DNA from: Chrysomallon squamiferum
Taxonomy: Eukaryota; Mollusca; Gastropoda; Neomphalida; Peltospiridae
Reading direction: 5' to 3'
Length of the DNA: 64,000 nt
Assembly (NCBI GenBank): GCA_012295275.1
Contig: CM022678.1
Location: forward strand, 7,885,316-7,949,315
The notes under the pieces are model-generated. The model did no database searches, was not told the origin of the DNA, and worked only from the letters and a program-made list of their open reading frames with translations. This document shows positions 1 through 11,798 of the stretch, piece after piece. The position numbers and the translations under genes were made by a program. Numbering within the stretch: the stretch's first letter is position 1; the number at the start of each line of letters is the position of its first letter.

Positions 1-1500
1 ACTTTTTGCAACAACGTCAACCACAAACATCAGTCAAAGACATGTGGGCCAAAGTAAAAAACATAGAATCAACACTCTTGGCAAAAACAACATCGCATTC
101 ACAGACAAACAAAAAGCAGACATACTCAGCAAAAGTTTCAAAACTTCCCACTGAAGTTCGAAAAGAAACCACTGGACAACCCAACAATCGACGAACATTC
201 CGCAGACACAGAACACAAGAAATACAATCAACTCTTCAACATCAGTGAATTAAAACATGCACTCAAAAACTAGATAAGTACAGCCACGGGGCCACATAAA
301 ATAAGCTACACAATACTACAACACCTACCAGACAAAACACTACTGATCTTACTTGACCTCTACAACACAATATGGACCACAGGCAAGATTCTAACAAACT
401 GGAAACATGCCGAATGTTTCAGCTTGCCCAAACCACACAAAGATCACTCACTACCCAACAGCTACAGACCGATCATGCTGACATCACACATGTGCAAAAC
501 ACTGCAAAATGTGCAAAAATTACAATTGATTATGGCATCCCACAAGGATCCATGGTCTCGCCAACACTCTTCAACATCTACATCAACAACATTGTCACAG
601 CACTCGACAAACAAGACAATGCCAAAAATCCACAAACTGAATCAATAAACACAGCACTCTTTTGAGACGACTGCGCCTTTTGGCGTGCAGGCAGATCGAC
701 CACAGCAATACAGAAACAAATACAAAAAGACCTAAACAACATAAATGACTGGGCATTGAAAACAGGAATAGGGGAAATGCCACTGCCGGCATACCACAAA
801 GAAACAAAACCAGCAATAGATACACCTTTCCTGATCAAAACAAAGTTCACACCCTTCAAAAAAGCCAGACATTCCTGCAGACCAGACCTACTCAGCAGAA
901 TACAACATCTACACGAGGACATACAACACAACAAGAAACAACTAATCATCAAGTGGCTCCCAGCACACGTCAGCATCATCGGTAACAAACTTGCCGACCA
1001 CTATGCCAAAGAGTCACTCAGCTTCAAAGACGAAGACATCTGCACCGACATACGCTACGGAACAAACAAAATTCTGTCCTTCACAGCCAAACATTAAGAC
1101 AAACAGTGGCAAAACGAATGGAACAAGACCAAAAACAAATGGCTCTTGAACATCAAACCACCCAAAATCACACTCGCCAACAAACTACACAACAACAATC
1201 TCACCGAAGTCAGAATTGGGTTACTCGACCAACTTAAATGCAATCCGATACAAATATCACAACACCACATAATCCAACTGCAGCTGTGGACTCTCCGAAA
1301 CCATGAATAACTACTTGTCAAAATTTCACTAAGGAAAGATAAGTACTAAGCAACACATTGGAGGAACTAAAAATCGAGTTCACGCTCCAACACATCTTGA
1401 CACCAAACACGAAAGACAGAGAGTTAGTCCTCACTGCAGTAACAACATACATTCTGAACACAAAACACAAACTTTAGACTCTTGCAGCTGATTCTAATTC
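1..1500 (+). mobile_element. Decayed LINE (RT plus RNase H plus C-terminal Cys/His motif)
   Basis: This is the 3' half of a non-LTR retrotransposon, which copies its RNA into DNA at the target site. Seen in order: the RT finger motif NSYRPIMLTS near 446-482, the RT motif GIPQGSMVSPTLFNIYINN near 534-590, the catalytic box as F-stop-D-D at 660-671, an RNase H segment with KWLPAHV and GNKLADHYAKES near 950-1,018, and a C-terminal CSCG...ETM motif near 1,279. Presence of RNase H points to the I-like group of LINEs. The element is dead: the catalytic box has a stop codon in place of its second residue, the frame shifts several times, and two joins (near 500-525 and 765) look like internal deletions. 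The 5' part lies outside the window. A sister copy lies at 12.3-14.56 kb. Confidence 0.85.
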
Positions 1501-2402
1501 AACAGACATTCAAAAACAGTAAATACTTTAACATTACAATATTTGCTTGTTACACTTATTGAAAATCTGCTTTCTTATTTTTTTTTTACTATTATGGGTT
1601 ATTATCATTCTTCTTTGTCTTCTGATTATTACTTTTAAGTTTAATTATTATTATTATTACTATTCATGGGTGATACAATTAAAGTTTACGTAACACATTA
1701 ATGGGTTATACAAAAAATATCTGCGTAACCCTTTTTTAAATCATATTTATTTTTATTTTATTAATAATAATAATACATATATCATAAGAATTATGACTTA
1801 ACTAAACTAAAAAATTTCAAACAGCATTTTGTCATGTTCTGTGGCTTGATTGGGGTCACAGAAAATCCTGAATAAAACACACGGTGTACAAATTGTAATT
1901 AGTGAACTAGGAATATCCTACCTTCCCTCCTTCTCATCTTAAGACATTTCCTTGAGTTACTTCACTTTGAGAACCACCGAGTTTACATTTGACAACTGAC
2001 ACATTTTTGTTTTTTTAACCAAATGCTGAAACTGTTTACAAAAGCAGAACCGAGGTATCACTCGATTCAGTATATACTATTATATAGTGTATTACAATTT
2101 ATTTTTTTATTATTTTTATTTGAAGTAAGATTTTAAACCAATAAATAACTTCAGTTAATTGTAACTGAAATAAATTGTATTAATATAAACATTTTGTACC
2201 TGTATTTTTGATTACCTGGGTCAGTGGGTGATACGAGTCTTTGGGACATGTTTGAATCAATCAAGCGAGAACCTTTTCTTTTTTTAAAAAAGCGGTGACA
2301 TATGGATTCCATTGGAAGTTCAGCCATCTGTAAATAGAAAATAAATATATAACATGAACATACATGATTAACAGTTTTAAAAGATTTTATTATTATATAT
2401 AC
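1501..2402. other. AT-rich intergenic stretch
   Basis: No open frame with coding character, RNA gene or clear repeat was seen. The stretch is very AT-rich with short T and TTA runs, and probably includes the eroded 3' tail of the preceding LINE. Confidence 0.5.
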
Positions 2403-2760
2403 AGGGCTCGAAATGGCCAGTCACCAGTCGTCAATTGACACCAAAGTTCTGTTTCGGCGACTGGGAAGTGGGATGATAAAAAAAATGCTCGATTAGTCGC
2501 CCAAAATATATTATTTGAATTTTGTTTCTGTAAGTTATAACACTAGAGCCTCTATTTTACATAAAAGGTTTGCTCATAGTTCGATAAACTGGACGTATCG
2601 CCTTACCTTAGTTTTCGAACATCTGTGTGTTTATAAACACTCATTTTGTAGACCGGATATGCATATAGTAACTGTGGTCTTGATAAACAAAACCGCAAGT
2701 CTCGCTGACCTAGTATCGTAAAACTGATCGTGACCATTCGGATCATCTCGGCCTAATACA
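2403..2760 (+). repeat. Hairpin-headed dispersed repeat, copy 1
   Basis: The copy opens with GGCTCGAAATGGCCAGTC and reaches GGCGACTGG about 50 bases later, so the head can fold into a CCAGTCGCC/GGCGACTGG stem. It is followed by a body with the words AGTTCGATAAACTGGACGTA and TCGTGACCATTCGGATCATC. The head recurs at 16.6-16.73 kb in reverse, near 32.16-32.22 kb in reverse and near 59.40-59.46 kb forward. The GTGACCATT...ATCATCTC tail recurs in the last two. No tRNA-like promoter boxes or reading frame were recognised, so the class (SINE-like or DNA element) is open. Confidence 0.7.
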
Positions 2761-3803
2761 CAATCCGTTCCCCTTGAATAAACAGGAAAGGTTGCAAAAA
2801 CTAATAAATAAATAAACTAAATTAAATTAAATACAGTTAGATATCTGCTTCATTTCAGCTTTAATTATCAAATAATCTCTGATATTATGCCAAATTTAAA
2901 TTACGCTATAACTGTAATTTATGTAAGAACTGAAAAAGCATATTCCTTTCGGTTCTTTTTCTTGGCAAATTGATTTATAGAAATGGGCCAAACACCGTTT
3001 GGCTTCAGGCCAGACCAGTCTCGATAAACCACGATATTTCGAACATAAACGGATTCGAATGTATGCATCGGTTTTCAAATCAGTTTAAACTGATGCTTGA
3101 CAGCCAGATTATTTTTATTTTTAATTCGCAAACGTTTTACTTGTTGATTATTCGTTTTAATAGAATTTTGGAAATATTTCACGAAAATCCAAATGGATTC
3201 GGATGTTTTATGTTTGTGCGAACCAAGCGTGAATCGGATTCGGAGACATGCGTACATTTTCAGCCATGGAACGAGGTAAACATCATGTAATGTGTAACAC
3301 TATGTCAGTATTTGAGTAAGGGTGAGAGAAACAGAGACTCTGAGAGAGATATTCACAATAATGTGTCAGTGTGTGTGTGTGTGTGTTGGCAATTTCATAT
3401 GTAAATAAATTTATTATAACATTCACAAACGATAAGAAGCAGAGAAAAATGCTTTTATTTGACATGTAGATTGATAACAAAAAATATCATGTTCTTTCAA
3501 AAGAATAATAAACATTAATTTCTAAAATTAGATTATTTCACTTGAACTGAATCAAGGACTAGCATATTTGAGATGTGCTGTTGTATGTCAGTTATTTATA
3601 TTTAAAAATTAATCTGTTCAATTCTGCACCAAATAATGAAATATCATCCTTCTTGTATAATTTAGTATGTATTTCTTCAGTGATCACTGTTATATTAATT
3701 GTGTGTTTATTTTTAGCATATTTATTATTAGTAACATAGCCTGATTGTATAAACAAAAACAGTCATGGTTTATTTTTATTTTATTTTTATTTATTTATTC
3801 CAG
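2761..3803. other. AT-rich stretch upstream of the Sec16-like remnant
   Basis: Nothing convincing was seen. It has a short GT run near 3,368-3,386 and T-rich sequence leading into a splice-acceptor-like TTTATTCCAG at 3,794-3,803. Open frames here are short and lack coding character. Confidence 0.4.
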
Positions 3804-4260
3804 TTTTTTATGTGTGTGAAATGTCGGAATCACTGCAGAAGGCAGAAACAACAGCTACGCAGATAGCAAGTGTATTAAGTGTATATCTGAGATTACAGAA
3901 TCTTCTTTGGAAATGGTTTCGTCTAATTTACAATTAAAGTTGGCGATATCAGTACCAAAAACAAGTGCTGCACTCACATCATCAGCAACTACACAAGCCT
4001 CAGTTGTGACAGTTTCAGGTTCATCAGCATCTGATTCAGTTTTAGCAGCACAAATAGAGCAGCCACAGATTCAAACCCAGCTGTTTTGGAATCTACTGTT
4101 CCTGGAGAATTACTTACATCAGAAGTGACTCAGAAGGGTAATTCGACTTTGAAGCAGATTGTGAACCAGCCAGTTATAATAACCAGTAATGTGGCCACAG
4201 TGATACACCCTAACAGTCACGTAGAACACTGGAATCTAGACAGCTTTCTCCCAGGAGAGG
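3804..4260 (+). pseudogene. Candidate 5' exon of the Sec16-like remnant, frameshifted
   Basis: A pyrimidine-rich acceptor (TTTATTCCAG) precedes sequence with coding character but no single frame. One frame is open from about 3,820 to 4,128 and gives a Ser/Thr/Ala-rich product (SVPKTSAALTSSATTQASVV). From about 4,035 the adjacent frame looks better and runs to 4,295 (PAVLESTVPGELLTSEV), so a one-base shift probably lies between 4,040 and 4,128. Low-complexity sequence like this suits the N-terminal region of Sec16 but is not diagnostic. The 3' end is uncertain; a weak donor lies near 4,264. Confidence 0.4.
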
Positions 4261-4295
4261 CAGGTTCAGACTTTTTAAATATCAATTTAAAATAA

Positions 4296-5595
4296 TCATA
4301 CAATTGACATTTACATAAAAAATCCTTCAACTGCAGCTCGGAAATCCAGAGTTCTTCATTTTTTTAAACTGTCTAAAACTTAAGGATTTTGTGAAGAAAG
4401 GCAAAGCTAGTCTGATAAAATCTTAAAATAGTGTTTGAATCAGATGCTGAGTGACAGTTGTATTTCAGTTTAATTTTTACTGAATGTGGTTGAAGTTTTC
4501 TTTTAGACTATTTTCTGTTTATATTAACTATTCTATAACTAGATTATTAATATAGTTGCACTATGTTCAATCAGATTTGTTTGATAATATTTCATATCTC
4601 AGGTAGAGGTCAGTGAAAAACGTATAATAAATACAGTTATACTTTATGGACACAGTGGTCAAACAGTGTCCATGATATACATTATCAAATTTGATAGTAT
4701 TCAGTTTTCAAAAACAAAAATAGTTACTTTGCTCTGTTTTAGCAACAAGAGTCATTTAAATAATATTTTACTGTTTTAAACAAAAAGAGATTCAAATAGA
4801 CCTGAAAAGAGAAAATCACAGATTTTGTCAATTAATCTTAACATTGCCTAAAGATATAAAAATTTAAAAAAGAAATTATATTAGAATTTCTGCAAGTCGC
4901 TCATAGAAGAGTTGAGAGTAAACTGTACTCAGGAAAAGTCATAAATACTTGGAATACTGAGAAAAATCTGGGTAATTTGCATTTTCTTTATGTATTTCCC
5001 TTGCACACATAAGAATAAAGAATTTTTGCTTATTATCTCTGTATCTGCATTTGTAGAAACTTTCTGAATTAAATGACGTGTGATTGGAGAAGCCATTCTG
5101 CATGGAACTGAAGTGAGATATTTCTTGGATTTGTGCTGGTTATTAATAGCAAAGTTATACCTTTAAGTCATATAAGTGGGTAACTGAAGATTCTGCATTA
5201 ACATTTCAAACTCATGCAACAGTTAGTCACAAAGTTATTAAATCATTAGTGTCAGACATCTTGAATGGTGTGATAAATTGTGTGTGTGCATGTGTGTAAA
5301 AATGATGGGAACATTTTTTTTTTTAAACTTTAACATTATTTTACATTTACTAACATGTTTTTCTGGCATTTACTAAAAAATAAAAAATAAAATAAAAGAA
5401 GAAAATGTGATGGTTATTATGAAAGAGTTTTCATATTTTAGGATTAAGTTCTCATTTCATATGTATTTATTCAGTCAGAGAAAACTGTAATTGGGTGAAG
5501 TAAAAGCAAATGGATATTGAAAGAAACATACAGTGTTTAGATACTAATATTTATTACACCTCTGATGACCAACAGCATTTTCTTCCATTATGCAG
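4296..5595. other. Intron-like AT-rich stretch
   Basis: This lies between two candidate exons. It is AT-rich with no sustained coding frame. A short inverted repeat (GGACAC...GTGTCC) sits near 4,649-4,672. The acceptor TTATGCAG at its 3' end defines the next exon. Confidence 0.4.
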
Positions 5596-5856
5596 GATAA
5601 GAGTCCGTTTGGGGACATTTCAGAGGAGCATTTGAACCAGTTAGTTGATGCACTGCTTACTGAGGACATCACCAGTTTACTTCAGACAGACTTTGGAAAC
5701 ACTGATCCAAATCTTACATCTTCAAATGTGGACACAAATACTTCAGTGACAAACAAAAGCCAAGATTCTCTTACACCAGACGATTCTCTGAAACTGGATT
5801 TATTTGAAGGAGAACCCACAATATTTGACGAAGCAACAGCTAATAAATTAATCAAG
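5596..5856 (+). CDS. Candidate internal exon, acidic, part of the Sec16-like remnant
   Basis: This is an 87-codon open exon between the acceptor TATGCAG and the donor AAG/GTAAGA, phase 0 at both ends. The product begins DKSPFGDISEEHLNQLVDAL and is acidic with Ser/Thr/Asn-rich middle sequence, ending EATANKLIK. Its donor phase agrees with the following Sec16 exon at 8,145. I recognise no domain. The DIS...LL pattern may match sequence upstream of the Sec16 helical domain, but that is a guess. The open frame with good borders is the strongest evidence that it is a real exon. Confidence 0.55.
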
Positions 5857-6720
5857 GTAAGAAATAGATAAGTTTAAAATTGTATCAAGAACAGTCTAGA
5901 AATTGTTCCCTAAACAGAGTTTATAATGTAGCATTTTGTTTACAGTATTATCTTAATAAGTAAACAATGTATGTCTTTTCATTATGCTGTTAATAAATAT
6001 GATTTTTTTTTATATTTGACAATATATTTTTAATAAATTTAAATTGTTGTTAATTATGTATATTTTAAAATTAAAGTGTTAATAACCAGAACATTTTACA
6101 TTTTTAAGTATGGCGTACATGAACTTGCTGTGATGTTGGCTGCATTTACCGGTCATGTGTATGCAATTCCTGCCCACAATGATCCTAGTCTTGCAATACA
6201 CGCATGCATTGTAACAGTCTTCACAGACATCATATGACTTAAATGCAGATGGAGTTCAAGAATATCTCCTAAATTATGAGTATGAAATCCTAGTGTAAAT
6301 TAAAATATGCACGAGATCTTATAAAATAAAATCTCTCCAAACTTGTGAAATCTTAGTTTAAAAACCTTAAGATATTAATGAAACTTATAAAATAAAATAT
6401 ATTCAAAATTAAAAGAATGAAATCTTAATATAACATTACTCCTTTTAAGAGTATGAGATCCTTATATAAATTAACATGAAACCTACAGTATTAATGAATC
6501 CTTGTGTAAACAAAATTTAAGATTTTAAAAAAATATGAGTTCTTAGCATAAGCTAACCACATGTAGTGCAGTCAGTATTTAAAAATTATTTCTCAGAACG
6601 GTTTGTTTAGTATTATAGAATTAGAGTTTTAGAAATACTTTTTGTAAGCTGTCTCTTCAGTTCTGAGACTGTGGTAGTTTTCTTGAGTTCTATGAAGTCC
6701 ACCATAACAATAACATTTTA
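5857..6720. other. Intron-like stretch with a possible eroded exon near 6,108-6,215
   Basis: The stretch is mostly AT-rich. Between about 6,108 and 6,240 one + frame reads 43 codons including ELAVMLAAF and IPAHNDPSL. This is faintly like the ALFLAS and NDPL words of the Sec16 helical domain, and it would be in the right order, but no splice borders are clear. From about 6,650 to 6,700 the sequence (AGCTGTCTCTTCAGTTCTGA) resembles the foldback element at 7.6-7.8 kb. Confidence 0.25.
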
Positions 6721-7586
6721 TATACCGTATATACTTGTGTATAAGTCGAATTTTTGGGAGACTATATTAAGGTAATATTTTGGGGGTCGACTTATACATA
6801 GGTAATGCTTTTGTAGCTGTTGCTGAAGAGTCGCCATTTTGACTATTTTTTGCTACGGGATGCATCTAAAATAATCGCGGTCTTTCAGGTTTTCAAAAAT
6901 ATAATTTTATCGTATACAAATTTTTGAAAAATTAAATAACAAAACCAAATATGAATGTAAAACATGATATTCTTCCGTTTAATGACATAAAAATACATTT
7001 TAAAGCAAGAAAACCGTCAGTACGGCATTATGCCTTACGGCGTCTTGCAATGATCTAGGAATGCACACTTCTCTGCCAAATTGCACTAAATATCGGTCCT
7101 AATTTCATAAACAAAACTCACTTGTGTAATTGTAAAGAATTTGGTGAAATAATATTGTTAGAATTTTCAGCAAATCTAATTACTGCAAGCTTAAATTGTG
7201 CAGTATATTTATTTCGTTTGCCTGGCATCATATACAATATTTTAGGGCTGTGGCCATAAAATTTTGTAAATCATAGAACGGCTAAATATAACGGTAAGTT
7301 AGGTCTCCATGTTAGACCTATTACATTAAAGAGATACTATTTATGATACATTTAGGCTATAGCTCGTGTAATACATGCATTTACGTTATTATGGTATGTT
7401 CGTGCAAGTTATGTTACAGTAGGCATACAATGTAGGCCTTCATGGCACTGTCTAAAAATAGTGACGGTGCCTGGAATCTACAGTCGACTTATACACAAGT
7501 AATACCTAAAATGACACAATTTTTGGTCTTAAAACACACATCGACGTATACATAAGGTCGCCTTGTACACAAGTATATACGGTATA
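6721..7586. mobile_element. Terminal-inverted-repeat element, non-autonomous
   Basis: The ends are 25-bp inverted repeats, TATACCGTATATACTTGTGT... at 6,721-6,745 and its complement at 7,562-7,586, with one mismatch. Just inside, the word GTCGACTTATACA occurs twice in direct orientation near 6,786 and 7,483. The flanks are TA-rich, which suits a TA or TATA target duplication but cannot prove it. No transposase frame is present inside, so this is a non-autonomous DNA transposon about 866 bp long. It sits in an intron of the Sec16-like remnant and abuts a foldback element. Confidence 0.75.
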
Positions 7587-7818
7587 TATATAAACCAATG
7601 TAAGGGAAATAGTCTTTACTATTAGTCAGAGAGAAAGTCCAATATGCCTGACAGCAGTTGACTGCAGCACTATAAGCTGTCTGTTCTGAAACTGCTGTAG
7701 TTTTATTGACTTTTCTATAGCGCTGCAGACAATTAGGCATATTGGACTATTGGACCACTGGACTTTCCCTTTGACTAATTATAAAGACTACTTTCCTTAC
7801 ATTGTTTGTTTATATATA
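7584..7818. mobile_element. Foldback (MITE-like) element
   Basis: Two arms are inverted copies: GTAAGGGAAATAGTCTTTAC at 7,600 and, on the other strand, GTAAGGAAAGTAGTCTTTAT ending at 7,800. The pairing continues through AATTAGTCA, GGAAAGTCCA and CCAATATGCCT, with an outer TATATAAAC stem. The central part (AGCTGTCTGTTCTGAAAC) resembles 6,650-6,700 on the far side of the neighbouring transposon, so the two insertions may be nested or derived from a common parent. Confidence 0.7.
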
Positions 7819-8144
7819 TTTGTCACTGCTTAGTTGGACTTCACACACACACACGCACAGTCATATATGAAACCAACCATAACAGTGACATAAATAGAGA
7901 TAATAGGTCTTGCGTCATAGTACTGATTTTTAAATATGAAACAAATCAACTGAATTCAGTTACAAAATAAAGGTTCAGAGCTTTATTTGCTAAAATAATT
8001 GATATAATTTTATCATAAAAGATATTACTAGGATTTATTTTTATTGTTCTTGTTTAAATTATGACGATCAAATATGTGAGTTTTGATGTCTGTATAATGT
8101 ACAGTTGGTATGTTTGTATTACTTATTTTGTGTTATACTTTCAG

Positions 8145-8198
8145 GTGTACAAGTTTGTTTATGCTGTTAGACTGGCTGAATATGGATTTCCTCAAGAG
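8145..8198 (+). CDS. Sec16-like exon, end of the central helical domain (part 1)
   Basis: An 18-codon exon reads VYKFVYAVRLAEYGFPQE between the acceptor TTTCAG and the donor GTATGT, phase 0 on both sides. The K-F-x-Y-x-x-R-L-A pattern followed by AL/FHYCE in the next exon is characteristic of the Sec16 central domain that binds Sec13. The short exon keeps all key hydrophobic positions, so this part shows no decay. Confidence 0.7.
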
Positions 8199-8462
8199 GT
8201 ATGTATTTAATAACAGACAGACAGGCATACATAAACACACACAGACACTGACGTTTTAGGGTTTTTTTTCCCACAATATAAATTGTATTATCAGTGTTCA
8301 CAGTGATAATGCTTAAAGGTTTCTAAAAAAAATGCTTTTAATCTACAGCTTTGATAATTAACTTGATTAATGATAGAAAATTACCTTTCTTAAAATAATC
8401 TTTTTAAACTTACAGCCACTGGTAAACAAATTGTTTATTATTCTGTTGATGTTTGTTTTAAG

Positions 8463-8540
8463 GCTCTACATTACTGTGAAGTTACGTCAACAGCAGTGCA
8501 GCATTTCCCAGTCTGGTTCCAACCCACATTTGTCAAAGTT
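8463..8540 (+). CDS. Sec16-like exon, end of the central helical domain (part 2)
   Basis: A 26-codon exon begins ALHYCEVTSTAVQHFPVWFQ and ends PTFVKV, entered through GTTTTAAG and left at a weak GTACGA donor. HYCE followed by a hydrophobic P-x-x-x-x-P-x-F/L-V pattern matches the Sec16 family. Phase 0 at both ends joins it cleanly to the 8,145 and 9,239 exons. A longer + frame over 8,431-8,745 in another register is a shadow. Confidence 0.65.
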
Positions 8541-9238
8541 GTACGACGTTTGTTCTCTTCTTATTTTTTCATTTGTGTCTGGCATTTGTTTATTTTATTG
8601 TTCACATCATCTTAGTGTATTTCATTATAACATTTGCTACAAATGTATTTTGCTTCCACAAGATTGGAGTATTTATATTTGTCTTGTTGATGTCGTTGTT
8701 GTTGTCTTTCTGATCAGACTGTCAGATGATATAGATTGCACATAAAATACAAACTGTGCAAAAACCTATAAAAACTGATACAAACTGATACAAACACGCC
8801 ATCACACTCACAAACATACATGCAGATGTGTACAGAGGCATTTAGTGCACTACAGCATCTGTTAATTATTTTCAAACATCTATCACTTTCTTAGAAACAT
8901 TGGACATGTAGATTAGGAGCTTTTAGACATACTCTACACAAGTTAACCAGGGCCTACATTAAATTTATGCCATGCATTTTACTGCTACCAGTGAATAAAA
9001 AATACATTTTTACTCTAAACATTACTAAATAATTTGAGATGTGATTTGTGATTAAAATGAGATTAATGTTTACTCTGAATTTCAGATGTTATCTGAATAA
9101 AAAAAAAGGTATGTACTCTGACAAGTTACCAGTGAATAAAAGAATATATATTTACACTGAATTTTTACTGAATAATTTTAGAGAGGGTTGTGAATAGAAA
9201 AAGAAAATATGACACTAAATATTGTTAAATAATTTCAG

Positions 9239-9350
9239 ATAGCGAATCGTTTGAAGTTCTATGACAACAGGAGGGTGACGATGCAGAAGATGTGCCCTGA
9301 ATGCAGCATTTGTACAGAATCTGTGCGGCCGATGACGAAAGCCACTGATT
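9239..9350 (+). pseudogene. Sec16-like exon with frame breaks
   Basis: After the acceptor ATTTCAG the frame reads IANRLKFYDNRR, which follows naturally from the preceding Sec16 exon. From about 9,274 the neighbouring frame (EGDDAEDVP, then a stop, then MQHLYRICAADDES) looks more like the acidic linker and P-x-W-L/M segment found in Sec16, so an indel and a stop are likely. Alternatively, the exon ends early and the rest is intron. No strong donor was found. Confidence 0.5.
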
Positions 9351-9847
9351 TAATATTAATTTTGTTACCTGTAGTGTTTGTATCTGTTCATATTCAGCTT
9401 TGTGTAGCCCACAGATTATATTTTTTCAAACACAAAGAGGGAATGACAAGTTTTCAGAATTTATTTATTTATTTATTTATTCACCCACAAGTGGTTATAT
9501 GTAAACTAAAATATGACTATTCAGTAGATTTTAATAAATTTTATGTATTTGAAGTTGTAATGGTAACACAGTGTCTTGTCTCAGTGTATCTACACCTATT
9601 TTCATCCTGGTTTTAATTATTTCTCTGTCCTTTACTTGAAAATGGACTCCTGCCTTTGAATAAGCCCCCCTGACCCTGTTGGTGTTAAATTCAATGGCTT
9701 CTGCCTCTTGGACATACTCTCCTTATTAAATTGTAGATTATGAATGATAATATTGTAATTTTGTTAGCAGAGTTAAAAGATGTAAACATATTTTTATTAT
9801 GTATTTATATTTAATTTTTTTGTTATTATCTTTTTTGTTTGTTGAAG
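9351..9847. other. Intron-like stretch
   Basis: AT-rich, with a TTTA run near 9,460-9,480. A GC-richer patch near 9,620-9,720 (CCCCCCTGACCCTGTTGG) stands out slightly but gives no recognisable frame or element. Confidence 0.35.
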
Positions 9848-10128
9848 GATGGATGATGTCAGGAAATGTCTGTGTTTCCAGCAGTGATGTCGGCAAGCTT
9901 CGAGAGAGTGTAAACTACACTGGAGTACGGCACAACACTGAATGCACAGGATCATCAGAACATCACATCACAGCAGCAAACATCTAATCTCAGCTTACAG
10001 GATACACAACACTGAATGCACAGGATCATCAGAACATCACATCACAGCAGCAAACATCTAATCACAGCTTACACAACACCACAGATATACAGAGCTGTGT
10101 GTATCGCTCCACTGGCAGAATCAACACG
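9848..10128 (+). pseudogene. Candidate exon with a 74-bp tandem duplication
   Basis: The stretch between GTTGAAG and the donor-like ACG/GTGTATG has coding character. It contains a near-perfect tandem duplication of 74 bp (9,931-10,004 and 10,005-10,074, beginning CACAACACTGAATGCACAGG). Because 74 is not a multiple of three, the duplication shifts frame; one frame stops at 9,986 and another reads a Q/S/T/N-rich product afterwards. The composition suits the Sec16 C-terminal low-complexity region. Assignment is by position only. Confidence 0.4.
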
Positions 10129-10615
10129 GTGTATGTAGACTAGATCTGTTTATACATAGACAGATAGATAGATATAGATATAGATATATTTAGGTAGATA
10201 GATAATTACATGATAAAAAAAGTGGGGTTTAATTATTTTGTCCTTCAAAAATTCTTTTAAAATAATTTAGGTAATATCTCAACTGAATTTTTATCCTGAC
10301 CATAGAAGTTTGGTGAATTATGCAGTGAAGTAAATTTATATTCCAACAAAAACTATTGCCCATGTTGAGAATCATAAGCCAGGAAAACAATAAAAATATG
10401 AATTATATCTAATGTCAAAACTGTAAAAACCTGATCTCGACATTTCTTGTCATGTTTGTTGAATCTAAATTCTTTTTATATTTCCCCTAATTGGCTGAAA
10501 TGTGAAAAAAATAAATAAAATAACAAGTTATTGTTTATCACTTGATTTTTGTGATATATCCATAAATAATGAGTAGTGTGATTTATTCTGAAGACATCAC
10601 TGATGTTTGTTGCAG

Positions 10616-10655
10616 GGAATTCCTACGAGTATCAGTCGCAGACTCAAACTGTCGG
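10616..10655 (+). CDS. Short candidate exon, Q/S/Y-rich
   Basis: A good acceptor (TGTTGCAG) precedes GGAATTCCTACGAGTATCAG; in the third frame this reads NSYEYQSQTQTVG before a GTGTGT donor. The low-complexity, tyrosine and glutamine-rich product fits Sec16 C-terminal regions. The exon is short, so the call leans on context. Confidence 0.4.
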
Positions 10656-11043
10656 GTGTGTCTGAATACCACAAGTAATCTTCACTTTTTAATTTTACAT
10701 TAATCAGTGTTCATTTTTATCAGCTGGATTGAAAAATAACTTGAAAATAATCCGGTGTATTATTAATTATTAATTATTATTTATATATAATTTATATAAT
10801 TGTTCAGATGAAATGAAATGTTAGATAGAGATTTTACTTTTCTTATAAATATATTATTTTTATTCAGAAAGAAAAAGAAAATCATATTAATACTTGAACT
10901 ATAGTTGTCATCATCATTTTATTTTCAGGCCAGTCATTAAATATGTATAATGATAATCTGTGCTTCTTTGTGTTTTATTTCCTATATTTTGTTATTAAAC
11001 CACTGTTCCCTGTACACTGATCTTCTAAAACCTTTAACACCAG
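10656..11043. other. Intron-like stretch
   Basis: AT-rich with TTATTAATTATTAATT runs near 10,760. Nothing else was seen. The exon that follows is preceded by a weak polypyrimidine tract and AACACCAG. Confidence 0.35.
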
Positions 11044-11165
11044 CAGGTTACAGAAGTACAGGATTTCCCAGTCCAAACACTCAGATAGCCAGTGACCCAA
11101 TGGCCACTCACCTGGGAAGTTTTGACCAGTACACGCAGGATGTCCAGACACCACATGGTCAGTAA
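11044..11165 (+). CDS. Candidate late exon (Sec16-like low-complexity region)
   Basis: The frame reads GYRSTGFPSPNTQIASDPMA and ends QTPHGQ-stop at 11,165, or leaves through a donor (ATG/GTCAGT) at 11,158. If the donor is used, its phase 1 matches exactly the two bases needed by the exon at 11,799. The upstream phase from 10,655 does not match, which implies a missing exon or a frameshift. GC content is higher than in the flanks, as expected for an exon. Confidence 0.45.
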
Positions 11166-11798
11166 AGTGCTGGCAACCGACTCCATAGTCAGCGATGTAG
11201 CGTTGCATCTGTACACAACGCTGATGTCAACTCTGACCAAGAGTTTGATTTAAACAGTAGTTTTCACTGATGACTTAATATGTAGTATATCACTTTGCAT
11301 GTTCAGTATTAATTAAATAATGATTTTAAATAATATCTCTGACTATTCTCAACTTTTGGACTGTTTTATTATCTTATGATCTAAATTATTAAAAATCATG
11401 CAGACGACATTTATAAACTATAAAATAATAAAAAATGGAATTTATATTTCGACTAAGTCTCTTGTTGTTACTAATGCATCTTCACTTTCCATGGACTTGC
11501 TGGAGATTTCCTCGGGGTTCACTGACACTGTTAGTGGAAGACTGTTTCCATCTCTTTACCATCAGACTGGATATGCTGGGAGGGTGGCAATGTTTTTGAA
11601 ATGTGAGTGGTACTCAAAGATTCTCCAAAGTGCTCGGACATTTCATCAGCTAAAACTGATCATGATAAAAAAATATTAGCCTTGAAACTTGATTATAAAA
11701 CTTTTTTCACAATATCAGTGAAATATAATTAAACTTTTTTAAAACGGAAATGATTAAGATAATTAACAAGATTAACTTTAATGAGCAGTGAAGAGCAG
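11166..11798. other. Intron or downstream stretch with a coding-like patch
   Basis: A GC-richer patch at about 11,478-11,640 is open on both strands (+ frame with DLLEISSGFTDTVSG; - frame with SVNPEEISSKSMESEDALV). Neither was recognised and splice borders are ambiguous, so no gene is called. The rest is AT-rich. Confidence 0.3.

Noticed and set aside
3816-3882. DM-domain-like Cys words (CVKCRNH, then KCIKC)
   Set aside because: The words lie in different frames with too little sequence between them and stops inside; neighbouring exons point to Sec16 instead.
8431-8745. 104-codon + frame resembling a membrane protein
   Set aside because: It is hydrophobic only because of T-rich sequence, and it overlaps the Sec16-like exon at 8,463-8,540 in another register.
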